DNA of 64,000 bases from positions 2,790,001 through 2,854,000 of the forward strand of contig NZ_JBKBHD010000001.1 of NCBI RefSeq assembly GCF_046297875.1. Direction: 5' to 3'. Positions within the stretch are counted from its first letter, which is position 1, and every line of letters begins with the position of its first letter. The notes beneath the pieces are model-generated. The model worked only from the letters and a program-made list of their open reading frames with translations. It made no database searches and was not told the DNA's origin. This DNA comes from Parvibaculum sp046297875. GTDB lineage: Bacteria; Pseudomonadota; Alphaproteobacteria; Parvibaculales; Parvibaculaceae. This document shows, piece after piece, positions 53,462-64,000 of the stretch. The translations under genes and the position numbers were made by a program.

Positions 53462-55018
53462 CTAAACGTAGAACTTGAACGGCTGTCGCTCTGCTCCCGT
53501 AGCGCTGCCCATAGTTAGCACTTCGCCGACCTTGTCCGCGAAACGAATGGTGACCGGCAACCCGTCGCTGAAATTGCAGGCGTTGTAATTGATTTTCGTG
53601 AGACCCAGTATGTCTGCCAGCACCGTCTCGATAGAAGGATAGTCACCGCTCGCGCGGAGCACTGTCACGAACAACGGGTTCGGCGTCTCGGGACCGATAT
53701 AGGTATCGATACGTGGCGCATACCCTGTGGTCCAAAGATAAGCGTCTTTGTCTCCGAGCTGGATCGCCGTGCCGCGCAGGCACGGATAATCGCCATCGCG
53801 GAAGAGCTTGGTCTCGCCATGAGTCGATTGGATACGCACGCCTACGATATTGGTGCCGTCGGGCGCGGCTTTGCTAAAGGCCTCCCATTCCGCGTCGTTG
53901 AACTTGGTTCGCCCGTGAATGAACAGCTCTTTTGGATAAGTTCCGAAGCGTTGCTTGTAGGTATCCAGAACCGTCTTGATCAGGTTTTCGGCCGCCAGAT
54001 CGCTGAGGTGAAACTCTCTGTTTTCAGTCTGCCACGGCCCGTTCGCCCCGCGAAAGACGACCCCGTCTCCTTCGCTCAGGAACATCTGCGCCGCACAGCA
54101 GGCGTGATTGTCAGCGTGATTGGGAAGGAGCTTAAACACCAAGCCGACGTAGCAGACGCCTGGCCGCATACGGGCGATCTTCCACGGGGGTTCCGCCTGC
54201 GTTTTGTAGAACAGGCCTGTGGCCAGATTCCAAGCGACGGTGGCGGAATCCTGAGTGCCACGTTTCGGATATCCTGCCTTGTTCACGAACTCTTCAGGGG
54301 CAAGGGTTGTCTCGCGAATAAGCTGAGATGTCATGCCCAGCTTCAAAAGCTTCGCTTTGACCTGCCGGTGGAAGTCGGGAATGTCATCGAACACTGCTTC
54401 AAGCGTGTCATCAATAACACCGGCCAGTAGCGGAAGGTCGACGCGCCCTTTCTGGCGCCGGGACAATTCCCCCTTGAGAAGCTCGATCTTACGGCGCTGA
54501 CCCGCAACTGGGCGGCAGGTTTCGAAGACAATTTCCGGCACAACGAAGATCCAAACGTCTACCGTCCGCTCCTCATTTTTCGCGTGGCGTTCAATAGGGT
54601 CGATGAACAGCTTAGTTGTGGTGGCCACCGCCTCGTGATGGTTCTCGATCGCAATCGCAGCACGGATATCCGCAGGATCAATCTCGCATTTAATCATAGC
54701 GCCGGGATTGGCGCGGATGCCGAAGGCTTCCTCGAGACCAGGAAAATCAGAAAGATGAAGCCGGAACTCTTTGTCGCGCTGACCCCGAGGCGGAATTGCG
54801 ACGGGATTGCTGATTGCATCGAGCCAGCGGCACAGGAGGTCTAGGCCATGTTTTGTACCAACCGCACCTATCGTAATCTGCGGACGATCAGGCTTTGACG
54901 CAGGCCCGTAAAGCGTAAGGCCGTCCTTCGGGTGATCCGAAGCCTGCCCGTGCCCAAACCCCAGTGGTGGTTCCGGAATGTAGAGAACCGGAACGGATTT
55001 CTCGGAAAATTCGATCAA
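53462..55018 (-). CDS. Short prokaryotic Argonaute (MID-PIWI), SPARTA subunit
   Basis: 518 residues, close to the about 500 of short Argonautes. A MID domain at about 150-280 (VDVWIFVVPEIVF, LLKLGMTSQLIRETTL, ATVAWNLATGLFYKTQAEPPW) is followed by a PIWI domain at about 285-518 (PGVCYVGLVFKLL, ELFIHGRTKFNDAEWEAF, TKINYNACNF, LPVTIRFADKVG). No N or PAZ domain, and the usual catalytic aspartates are not at the first PIWI strand (AAQMFLSEGDG), so slicing is unlikely. In SPARTA this subunit uses a guide RNA to detect target DNA and switches on its TIR-APAZ partner. TTG start at 55018 follows GAGGAGGAGG and overlaps the TIR-APAZ stop (TTGA). Last gene of the operon. Confidence 0.88.
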   Translation of the reverse strand: MIEFSEKSVPVLYIPEPPLGFGHGQASDHPKDGLTLYGPASKPDRPQITIGAVGTKHGLDLLCRWLDAISNPVAIPPRGQRDKEFRLHLSDFPGLEEAFGIRANPGAMIKCEIDPADIRAAIAIENHHEAVATTTKLFIDPIERHAKNEERTVDVWIFVVPEIVFETCRPVAGQRRKIELLKGELSRRQKGRVDLPLLAGVIDDTLEAVFDDIPDFHRQVKAKLLKLGMTSQLIRETTLAPEEFVNKAGYPKRGTQDSATVAWNLATGLFYKTQAEPPWKIARMRPGVCYVGLVFKLLPNHADNHACCAAQMFLSEGDGVVFRGANGPWQTENREFHLSDLAAENLIKTVLDTYKQRFGTYPKELFIHGRTKFNDAEWEAFSKAAPDGTNIVGVRIQSTHGETKLFRDGDYPCLRGTAIQLGDKDAYLWTTGYAPRIDTYIGPETPNPLFVTVLRASGDYPSIETVLADILGLTKINYNACNFSDGLPVTIRFADKVGEVLTMGSATGAERQPFKFYV

Positions 55019-56394
55019 GCGTCCTCCTCCTCGAAGTGGCCGCCTAACGTTGTGGGATCGGCTTCTTCCGCATCCTCGCCCAGTCTGTTGGTCTGGCGCG
55101 CGGTCACAGGTGCTGTGAACTGGATCGGCATCGCATCGAGAGTGATGCTGCCGCCCGAGCCGACGGCAAGGTCGACATACGGACTGTCGCCAGCCAACAG
55201 CTCCATGAAGGCCATCACACGCCCATGCCAAGCCTTGTTCCGCCAAGCTGAACAGATCGAACGTCGAAGGCGAAACTGAGTCTTGGGGTCTGGAATAGCG
55301 ATCGGCTTGTTGTGCTCGCCGATGTCAGAGAACAGCACACGGCCCTTGAGCCGCATATGAGGGTAAGGGAAGAGGCTGGGAATGACGCTTACACCGTATT
55401 CCCAGATCTTCTTGCGGGCGACACCGCGTAGCATTGAATTGCGGCTCTGACCCTGGCGCCCCCATGAGACGCGCTTCTTGAGGCCCAATCTTTTGTCGCC
55501 AACGTGAAAGGACAGTCCGCTTGAGAACGAATGTGCAAGAAGCCCTTGGCGGGCGCAATGCTTCTCCCATGCCTGGCGCAAGAGATTCATCATGATCGAC
55601 CGGGCATCGCGGCTGTCGATCCCCACGTCCGTTGACCCGTTCTCGAGTAGATCGAGAACGTCGAAGTCACGCTCGGCGTGAAACGGCCCCACCCGCTCGA
55701 AATGTTCCGTCAGGTCCATTGGGCTGGCGAAAGTCAGGAAGCCGGCGCCGAATTCGGCCATCGGGTATTCGAAGGACGCGCCGAGCTTACGCAGCAACGC
55801 CTCATTGGCACGATTGTTAGGCACCAGGTGATTAAGCTTGTCCGGCATCCTTAATATCCGGAGCCAATTGGACGTCAGGACCTCGGGAACCGCCTCGATC
55901 TCGACTGCGCGCCGACGCAGATGAGCGTACCATTCGGGCTGAATGATGCCGCCGCCAGCCTTGGGCACATGCTGCCTTTGGAGCGATTTGAGCAAGCTTT
56001 CCAGCCCCTTCGCCCATCCGCTCTCGAAGTCGACATACTGCAGGCCGCCGATGCCGAAGAGCTTTTGGAAGGCGCGCATCTTCAACGGAATGATGAAGTT
56101 GGGATCCTGGAGTTGTTTCGTCAGGTCTTCCGCGATGGCGATCTCCTCGCGAACACCCTTTCTGGCGAGCGTCTCGTCGCTACAGCACAACAGCATCTTG
56201 AACGCACGAGTCTGAAGCGCCGCAGTAAGCTTGCCGCGCCATTCGTCTCCGGCATCAAGATCGAAGATGTCTGCAAAGACGTTGTAGCCGGCGGCTTCGA
56301 GCCGCGGCGCGAGCCACAACACGAACTGGTCATCACCAGGCGTCGCCTTGGAAATGAAAATCAGGTCGCGTTCAACAGGCCCGCCCCTGCTCAT
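55015..56394 (-). CDS. TIR-APAZ protein, NADase subunit of SPARTA
   Basis: 459 residues. TIR domain at about 8-140: RDLIFISKATPGDDQFVLWLAPRLEAAGYNVFADIFDL (opening strand and helix), then MLLCCSDETLARKGVREEI, where E84 fits the catalytic glutamate position. The remainder (about 155-459) fits an APAZ region, the module that replaces the Argonaute N-terminal half and docks on short pAgo. In characterised SPARTA systems target binding drives TIR oligomerisation and NAD+ depletion, killing the infected cell. Its ATG directly follows the TAA of the DUF499 gene with no gap, and its stop overlaps the pAgo start. Confidence 0.85.
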   Translation of the reverse strand: MSRGGPVERDLIFISKATPGDDQFVLWLAPRLEAAGYNVFADIFDLDAGDEWRGKLTAALQTRAFKMLLCCSDETLARKGVREEIAIAEDLTKQLQDPNFIIPLKMRAFQKLFGIGGLQYVDFESGWAKGLESLLKSLQRQHVPKAGGGIIQPEWYAHLRRRAVEIEAVPEVLTSNWLRILRMPDKLNHLVPNNRANEALLRKLGASFEYPMAEFGAGFLTFASPMDLTEHFERVGPFHAERDFDVLDLLENGSTDVGIDSRDARSIMMNLLRQAWEKHCARQGLLAHSFSSGLSFHVGDKRLGLKKRVSWGRQGQSRNSMLRGVARKKIWEYGVSVIPSLFPYPHMRLKGRVLFSDIGEHNKPIAIPDPKTQFRLRRSICSAWRNKAWHGRVMAFMELLAGDSPYVDLAVGSGGSITLDAMPIQFTAPVTARQTNRLGEDAEEADPTTLGGHFEEEDA

Positions 56395-59691
<3,297 letters not shown>

Positions 59692-59705
59692 TGTCCCGTT
59701 CCCCC

Positions 59706-62573
59706 TCAGATATCCAGGCGGATCTGACGATCCCCGCCCGTGTCGTGGATTGCTGCTGCCTGCCGCGTCAGCTCCGTCCAGTCGGCGATCAGGGCGTTGT
59801 AGGCCGTGGCCTCTTTCGCATCCTTCCGCTTGTTGGCGCTGATGTCGTAGAGGCAGTAGGCAAGGTCCTTCACGGCTTCCGCCTTCGCGTCGATCTTTTT
59901 CAGCAGAACAGCAGTCTCGTGCGAGATACCGTCCTTCTCGTACTTGCGAACGAGATGCTGTAGGCATTCCCACACCGTGAGGTGACCGTCGGCTTCGGGC
60001 TCCCAATCATCGTCGAGTTCATCGCGTGCCAGGATGCGCACCTTGCCGGCAGCGCTCTCGATTATCCCGGCGTGCTTCACGCTCTCGACTGAGATGCCTC
60101 GCGCACGGGCTAGGCTGTCGGCCGTACCGTACTCGCCATTTGCCATGCCATGCTGTTCGAACCAGGTGATCGCGAACCGCGTGTCGCCATCAAACTCGCC
60201 CTGGATGCCGCCGAGATATTCGTCGAGCTCGCGGTTGATGAGCTGAAGCGCGGTTTTTACGCTCATTGGACTGTCGTCGGATTCCAGCACAGCCTTGTAG
60301 CGCGAAAAGACACCCATGCCGGGGCCGATGGCTGATTGCGGCATGTCAGCCGGAGCAATGTTGGCGGCCTGAAGCTCGGCAATTGCCGGGGGAAGCTCGC
60401 GCTTTAGGGCGCGGATGAATTCTGCACGGGTGATGATCTCAGCCGATGCCTCCTTCTTGCGGCATACCAGGACGACTGACGTCGCGAGTGCGTTCGTGCC
60501 TACACTAATTGTCCGGCCTGCCCGCTCAGTACGAACAGGCCAAGTGCCGACTACTGAAAGCCCCGATGAAATAACCGCCTCGAGGAAGGTTGCCCAGCCG
60601 GTCGACGTTAGACCTTCTTCCGAAACCTCACTCTGCTTAAATGCATAGTAAATCGTCGCAGGCAGTGCATGGTCGAGCTGTGCGGATATGTTATTAAACG
60701 CTTCCGTCATGCCGCTCAAAAAGTAGTCTTCAGCTGCACGCCGATTTTTATGGCGATGCGGCATCGCCACCAACTCATCGGTTTTCGGCACTGTGATGGT
60801 CGAAAATACCTCCGGGTAAATATCCCCAACAGACCTCTTCAACCATACATAAAAATAATCTGACAGATCAGCATATCCGATATTGTCATAATATGGCGGA
60901 TCTGTCGAAAGACAGCTTCCTGACGGCAATGCAGCAAATCGTGCATCTGCCTGCTTAATGTTGCCGGCCCCAATGGCAGGAAGCTCGGAAAGTGATTTGA
61001 CCACCCATTCAACGGCACCACTGAAATTTCCGGTTGAAGAACTGAATACATTACATTCAGCAAAGTCCCACGTCATAGCAATTGCCTGACGCGCAAAGGT
61101 AAACCGTATGAACCCACTTGTTGACCAAGTTGCAATTGTGCTCCATGCGTCTGCACACCGATCTATCGCACAAGAAAGATAGACGCGTATGGCGTTGGCG
61201 TATTCAACGGGATCCACTGATTCCAAGGAATTTTGATCACCAAGGTCCTTGATGATCTGCGCCTTCAAATCTTTCGCTACATCAACGAATGTTGTGAGGG
61301 CCGTCGCCTGACGATCCGTAAAGGCAGCCCCCCACGTTGCCATCCCATACATGGGCAGTCGATCGACCTCATGAGACGGAGTGGTTACCAGCTCTTCCGG
61401 TCGCCAGTCTGGCTGCGAGAGGAAGGCAGCTTTCTCAACTTCATCCGTTGGTGAGATAAACACTCGGCCACGCGTACCCTCGACCACTACGGCCATAAGG
61501 CGCTGCCCAAGTCCCTTCTTACGCGCCATTTCGCGGATGTAATTGAGTGGCATAGCACTATTGGAGACGAGGCATCGTCCGCCTGTTCTGCTGACGGTGC
61601 CTTCCAGCTTGCTTGCGCTGGGTAGCTTTCCTGTCTGAACCCGGAACGAGTAGTTTTTACCACTAACAATCGGTTCGACCCACGCGCTTTCGCTGAGTTG
61701 AAAAGATCGAACCAACGGAACTTCTACATTGGAGAAGGCAGGATCAGGACTTGGGACCGTGCGCGCCCAAATCCATGCAACAACGGTTCCTTTGCCGCCG
61801 CCATGCTCTTTGGGCATATCTATCGGCTGGTACAAATGCCCAATGCGCTCCAAGGCTTTCTCGCGCAGCCAAGCGCCGTAGTACTTCACATCCTCGGCCA
61901 GCCCCTCTGCATTGCGATAGAATGACCGATCCTTGATGCCTGGGTGTATGGGGGGCATGTCCTTGAACTTGGGCGGGATCTCAATCAGCGCCTTGCCAAT
62001 CATCACGGCTACTGGGTTCAGGTCAGAGCCGTAGGCGGGCAGCCCAAGCCGCTGCGCTTCAAGGGGGATCGACCCGCCGCCAGAAAATGGATCGTATACA
62101 GGCGGCAGCACTCCGCCGCAGCTGCGCCGGATTTCAGCGCGCGCGCGCTCCAGCACCTCCTCATTGGTCGAGTTCTCCCAGAGCACCAGCTCTTCGATAA
62201 TCTCGAACAGGCGCTTGCGTTCGATGTCGGCCGCGCAATCCGCGAGTGTTGGCTCTGGCGTGTCCGGCACATTCCCCTGAGCGTCCACCTTACGCTCGCG
62301 CCACGCTTTTAGTCGGACTGCTAGGTCCGCCTCCGCCCGGTGGCGGACTTTCGGATCATCCAACAGCTTGTCTGCATAGCCCGAGGGGTCATCGACGAGC
62401 TGCGCGAACAGCACCGCCCGGCACGCCGCCAGCGGCCGCCGCGCCCACCAGAGATGCAGCGTGGACGGATGCCCGTGCCGGATCGACTTCTCCCGCGCCG
62501 ACGCCGCGTTGATCGCTTCCAGCGGGATGGCGACCTCGATGAGCTTCTTCTTGTACTTATTGGTCGAGGTCAT
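59706..62573 (-). CDS. DUF1156 DNA methyltransferase
   Basis: 955 residues. N-terminal DUF1156 (LIEVAIPLEAINAASAREKSI, HGHPSTLHLWWARRPLAACRAVLFAQL), SAM motif I VYDPFSGGGSIPLEAQRLGL (D161 on) and catalytic motif DPPYYDNIGYADLSDYFYVWL (about 560). DPPY indicates amino-methylation, most likely N6-adenine. A large insert between the motifs may be the target-recognition part and is more AT-rich than the ends. ATG at 62573 lies 17 bp inside the end of the upstream gene. Within this operon it could mark self DNA or act as a guide/recruiter for the DUF499 ATPase; no cognate classical restriction nuclease is in the window. Confidence 0.85.
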   Translation of the reverse strand: MTSTNKYKKKLIEVAIPLEAINAASAREKSIRHGHPSTLHLWWARRPLAACRAVLFAQLVDDPSGYADKLLDDPKVRHRAEADLAVRLKAWRERKVDAQGNVPDTPEPTLADCAADIERKRLFEIIEELVLWENSTNEEVLERARAEIRRSCGGVLPPVYDPFSGGGSIPLEAQRLGLPAYGSDLNPVAVMIGKALIEIPPKFKDMPPIHPGIKDRSFYRNAEGLAEDVKYYGAWLREKALERIGHLYQPIDMPKEHGGGKGTVVAWIWARTVPSPDPAFSNVEVPLVRSFQLSESAWVEPIVSGKNYSFRVQTGKLPSASKLEGTVSRTGGRCLVSNSAMPLNYIREMARKKGLGQRLMAVVVEGTRGRVFISPTDEVEKAAFLSQPDWRPEELVTTPSHEVDRLPMYGMATWGAAFTDRQATALTTFVDVAKDLKAQIIKDLGDQNSLESVDPVEYANAIRVYLSCAIDRCADAWSTIATWSTSGFIRFTFARQAIAMTWDFAECNVFSSSTGNFSGAVEWVVKSLSELPAIGAGNIKQADARFAALPSGSCLSTDPPYYDNIGYADLSDYFYVWLKRSVGDIYPEVFSTITVPKTDELVAMPHRHKNRRAAEDYFLSGMTEAFNNISAQLDHALPATIYYAFKQSEVSEEGLTSTGWATFLEAVISSGLSVVGTWPVRTERAGRTISVGTNALATSVVLVCRKKEASAEIITRAEFIRALKRELPPAIAELQAANIAPADMPQSAIGPGMGVFSRYKAVLESDDSPMSVKTALQLINRELDEYLGGIQGEFDGDTRFAITWFEQHGMANGEYGTADSLARARGISVESVKHAGIIESAAGKVRILARDELDDDWEPEADGHLTVWECLQHLVRKYEKDGISHETAVLLKKIDAKAEAVKDLAYCLYDISANKRKDAKEATAYNALIADWTELTRQAAAIHDTGGDRQIRLDI

Positions 62574-64000
62574 AGACGAGCCTGTATGTTGCGGGGTGAA
62601 TGGTGATCTCGCCGCCATCGCGCAATGCGCGCAGGCGAGCGCCCGTCATTTCGACGGGTTCACCCTCAGGGTTGACGAGAATGAATGAGTAAGCGTCGGG
62701 CTTCTGGTCGAGCAGGCCCCAGACGTCGGCCTCGATCTGAAGCGGTTCACGTTCCAGGCAATGCTCTTTCGGATAGTAATGCCGCTGCACCTCGCCGCCT
62801 GCCGAGCGACGCTCCCACGGGAAACGCGCGCCGTTGGCACGGCCGATCCAGCTGCCATCCGAATGGTAGAAGCGATCCTCGCCATCGGGCTTGTAGCCGA
62901 GCGCCAACGCGAAGCGGGCGATGACGCTGGGCCGCGCTGGCTTCTGCGGCGGGCGCGGACGGCTGACCGTCTCCGGCTCCAACAACCCGCCATCGGGTTC
63001 TTGGTGCGTCGCCTCTGGTTCCGGCGGATTCGTGGGATCCTCGTCCTCGTCCTCGTCCTCGTCCTCGGACAAGTCCTCGTCGATCACCGACCCGGCCTCG
63101 CCATCTGCCGACGCCGCCTGCTGAGAGTGCTCGGCCGGCTTATCGACCGCGTTGCCTTCGACAGGGGTAGCCGCAGGCGGAACCTCCACCACAGGCGCGA
63201 CCGTCGTCTGCTCTGGGCCGAGCGTGAAGTTCTCTTCGAGATAGTCCTTGATGTCCCCGGGCGACCGCTCGAACGCATAAGCCAGCGCGGCGCGAATATC
63301 GGCGCTCAGGCCCTTGCCGATCTCTTCCGGCGCGCGCTTGGCAAGCTTCGCCTTCGACAGCGGGCTGACGAACAGCTTGCGGTCCAGCCAGAGAATGTCC
63401 GTGAGCCGCGCCGTGCCAGCGGGCACGCCGTCCAGATAAGGGATCACTTCCAGCTTCGGGGCGGCGACCCAGCTTGTCGCCGCGATCGCCGCTGCCACCG
63501 TGCGCACGCGCTCGGTCTCGCCAGGGTCGGCCAGTTCGATCCGCGCAAGCTGCGTGCCGAAGGCCGTGAGCCAAGCGCGCCTGTCTTCAAGACCCGGAAA
63601 CAGGGGCGGCTGGTTGAAGCGCTCCTCGACGAGATCGGACAATGCCTGAAGCGACGAGAATGGCGGATTGCGCACCGTTTCGGCCGAAAGCTGCCGGAAA
63701 TCGGCTGTCTTGCGCTTCACCCAGTCGTGGAGATGCCCGTAGGTGAACAGGCTCTGCATGCTGAGCCCATAGGCGAGCGCGTCGGTTTCGACCCATTCGC
63801 CGGACAGGTTTACCCAATGCCCGCACTCTTCCCAGATGCGGGTCGGGTATCGGGACATGAGTGTCCGCACACGGCGCGCGTCATCAGGCGAGAGCGCCTT
63901 GCCCGAGGCAAGCGTACCCAGCCATTGCAGCGTGAGATCAGCAGAGGGCCGTTCGGCGACGCCTACGCGCCGCCACAGGCTGAGATCGAGCACCGAGGCC
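62557..64000 (-). CDS. Large defence-island protein, C-terminal part only (sacsin/NOV-like, uncertain)
   Basis: The frame runs off the window end with no stop upstream; 480 codons are visible and the GTG at 63993 is probably internal. Not firmly recognised. Visible features: helical region with DARRVRTLMSRYPTRIWEECGHWV; an acidic and proline-rich linker (EDEDEDEDPTNPPEPE, about 165-260 residues from the end) encoded by GTCCTC-type hexamer repeats at 63038-63067; and a compact C-terminal domain (FYHSDGSWIGRANGARFPWE, ATYRLVYDLDQ). The layout recalls very large ATPase proteins of the sacsin/NO VEIN type seen beside DUF1156 genes, but the ATPase part would be outside the window. First visible gene of the operon. 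Confidence 0.5.
   Translation of the reverse strand, partial: ASVLDLSLWRRVGVAERPSADLTLQWLGTLASGKALSPDDARRVRTLMSRYPTRIWEECGHWVNLSGEWVETDALAYGLSMQSLFTYGHLHDWVKRKTADFRQLSAETVRNPPFSSLQALSDLVEERFNQPPLFPGLEDRRAWLTAFGTQLARIELADPGETERVRTVAAAIAATSWVAAPKLEVIPYLDGVPAGTARLTDILWLDRKLFVSPLSKAKLAKRAPEEIGKGLSADIRAALAYAFERSPGDIKDYLEENFTLGPEQTTVAPVVEVPPAATPVEGNAVDKPAEHSQQAASADGEAGSVIDEDLSEDEDEDEDEDPTNPPEPEATHQEPDGGLLEPETVSRPRPPQKPARPSVIARFALALGYKPDGEDRFYHSDGSWIGRANGARFPWERRSAGGEVQRHYYPKEHCLEREPLQIEADVWGLLDQKPDAYSFILVNPEGEPVEMTGARLRALRDGGEITIHPATYRLVYDLDQ
63038..63067. repeat. Hexanucleotide tandem repeat inside the truncated gene
   Basis: About five uninterrupted units of CCTCGT (plus strand) encode the alternating Asp-Glu linker of the overlapping minus-strand protein. 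Six-base units keep the frame when copies are lost or gained, so length variants would be tolerated. Confidence 0.7.

Noticed and set aside
55019..55246. Upstream extension of the Argonaute gene
   Set aside because: The added residues are frame-shifted TIR-APAZ sequence (rich in R, C and H); the TTG at 55018 has a strong ribosome site and TTGA overlap.
59692..60006. N-terminal extension of the DUF499 protein through the end of the methylase gene
   Set aside because: Translation there is arginine-rich nonsense overlapping a real gene; the GTG at 59691 has a good ribosome site and starts the HEPN domain.
63038..63067. Possible CRISPR or recombination repeat
   Set aside because: Pure hexamer tandem units inside a coding frame with no spacers; explained by the Asp-Glu linker.

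Overview
The window looks like an alphaproteobacterial chromosome (GC-rich, with the conserved blocks lptD-surA-pdxA-rsmA, gmk-yicC-mltG-fabF-acpP-fabG-fabD, rpsF-rpsR-rplI, dnaB-alr-radA-cvpA-purF and yfgM-bamB-der). A Parvibaculum-like member of the Hyphomicrobiales is my best guess from gene content and order; this is an impression and I could not test it. No rRNA, tRNA, CRISPR array or intact insertion sequence was seen.

Layout. 1-4.7 kb: end of lptD, surA, pdxA, rsmA and a zinc alcohol dehydrogenase. 4.8-15.3 kb: a surface-glycan cluster (sulfotransferase, sugar aminotransferase, glycosyltransferase on +; two related C-methyltransferase-type proteins, PhyH dioxygenase, WbqC, GNAT, CmcI-like protein, and an rfbF-rfbG-rfbC CDP-sugar pathway on -). 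It sits between rsmA and gmk, genes that are close together in many relatives. 15.3-21.6 kb: gmk, yicC, mltG and fatty-acid synthesis genes. 22-23.3 kb: ribosomal proteins S6, S18, L9. 23.4-36.7 kb: cyclopropane synthase, DoxX, dnaB, an orphan histidine kinase, alr, an Mla-type lipid transporter, radA, cvpA, purF, a short-chain dehydrogenase. 36.8-52.3 kb: HPP-CBS protein, der-bamB-yfgM, panB, a pair of paralogous membrane proteins, TPR protein, SnoaL/P450 pair with a divergent MarR-like regulator, asd, VOC/SRPBCC pair, ilvD. 52.4-53.1 kb: a VIT1/CCC1-type transporter.

53.1-64 kb is an accessory defence island. It opens with an 18-bp sequence identical in coding sense to the last residues and stop of a typical guaA gene (TIEWE-stop), a plausible attachment-site scar. 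It is followed by one minus-strand operon of at least five tightly packed genes: a truncated large protein running off the window end, a DUF1156 DNA methylase, a HEPN(Swt1)-DUF499 ATPase, a TIR-APAZ protein and a short Argonaute. The last two make a SPARTA pair (guide-directed NADase abortive defence). Their zero-gap fusion to the DUF1156/DUF499 cassette is the most interesting thing here: one transcript would encode a DNA methylase, a HEPN ribonuclease-type ATPase and a nucleic-acid-sensing NADase.

Start codons were re-chosen for many genes from ribosome binding sites, overlap with neighbours and family N-termini; where I shortened the longest reading frame this is stated.
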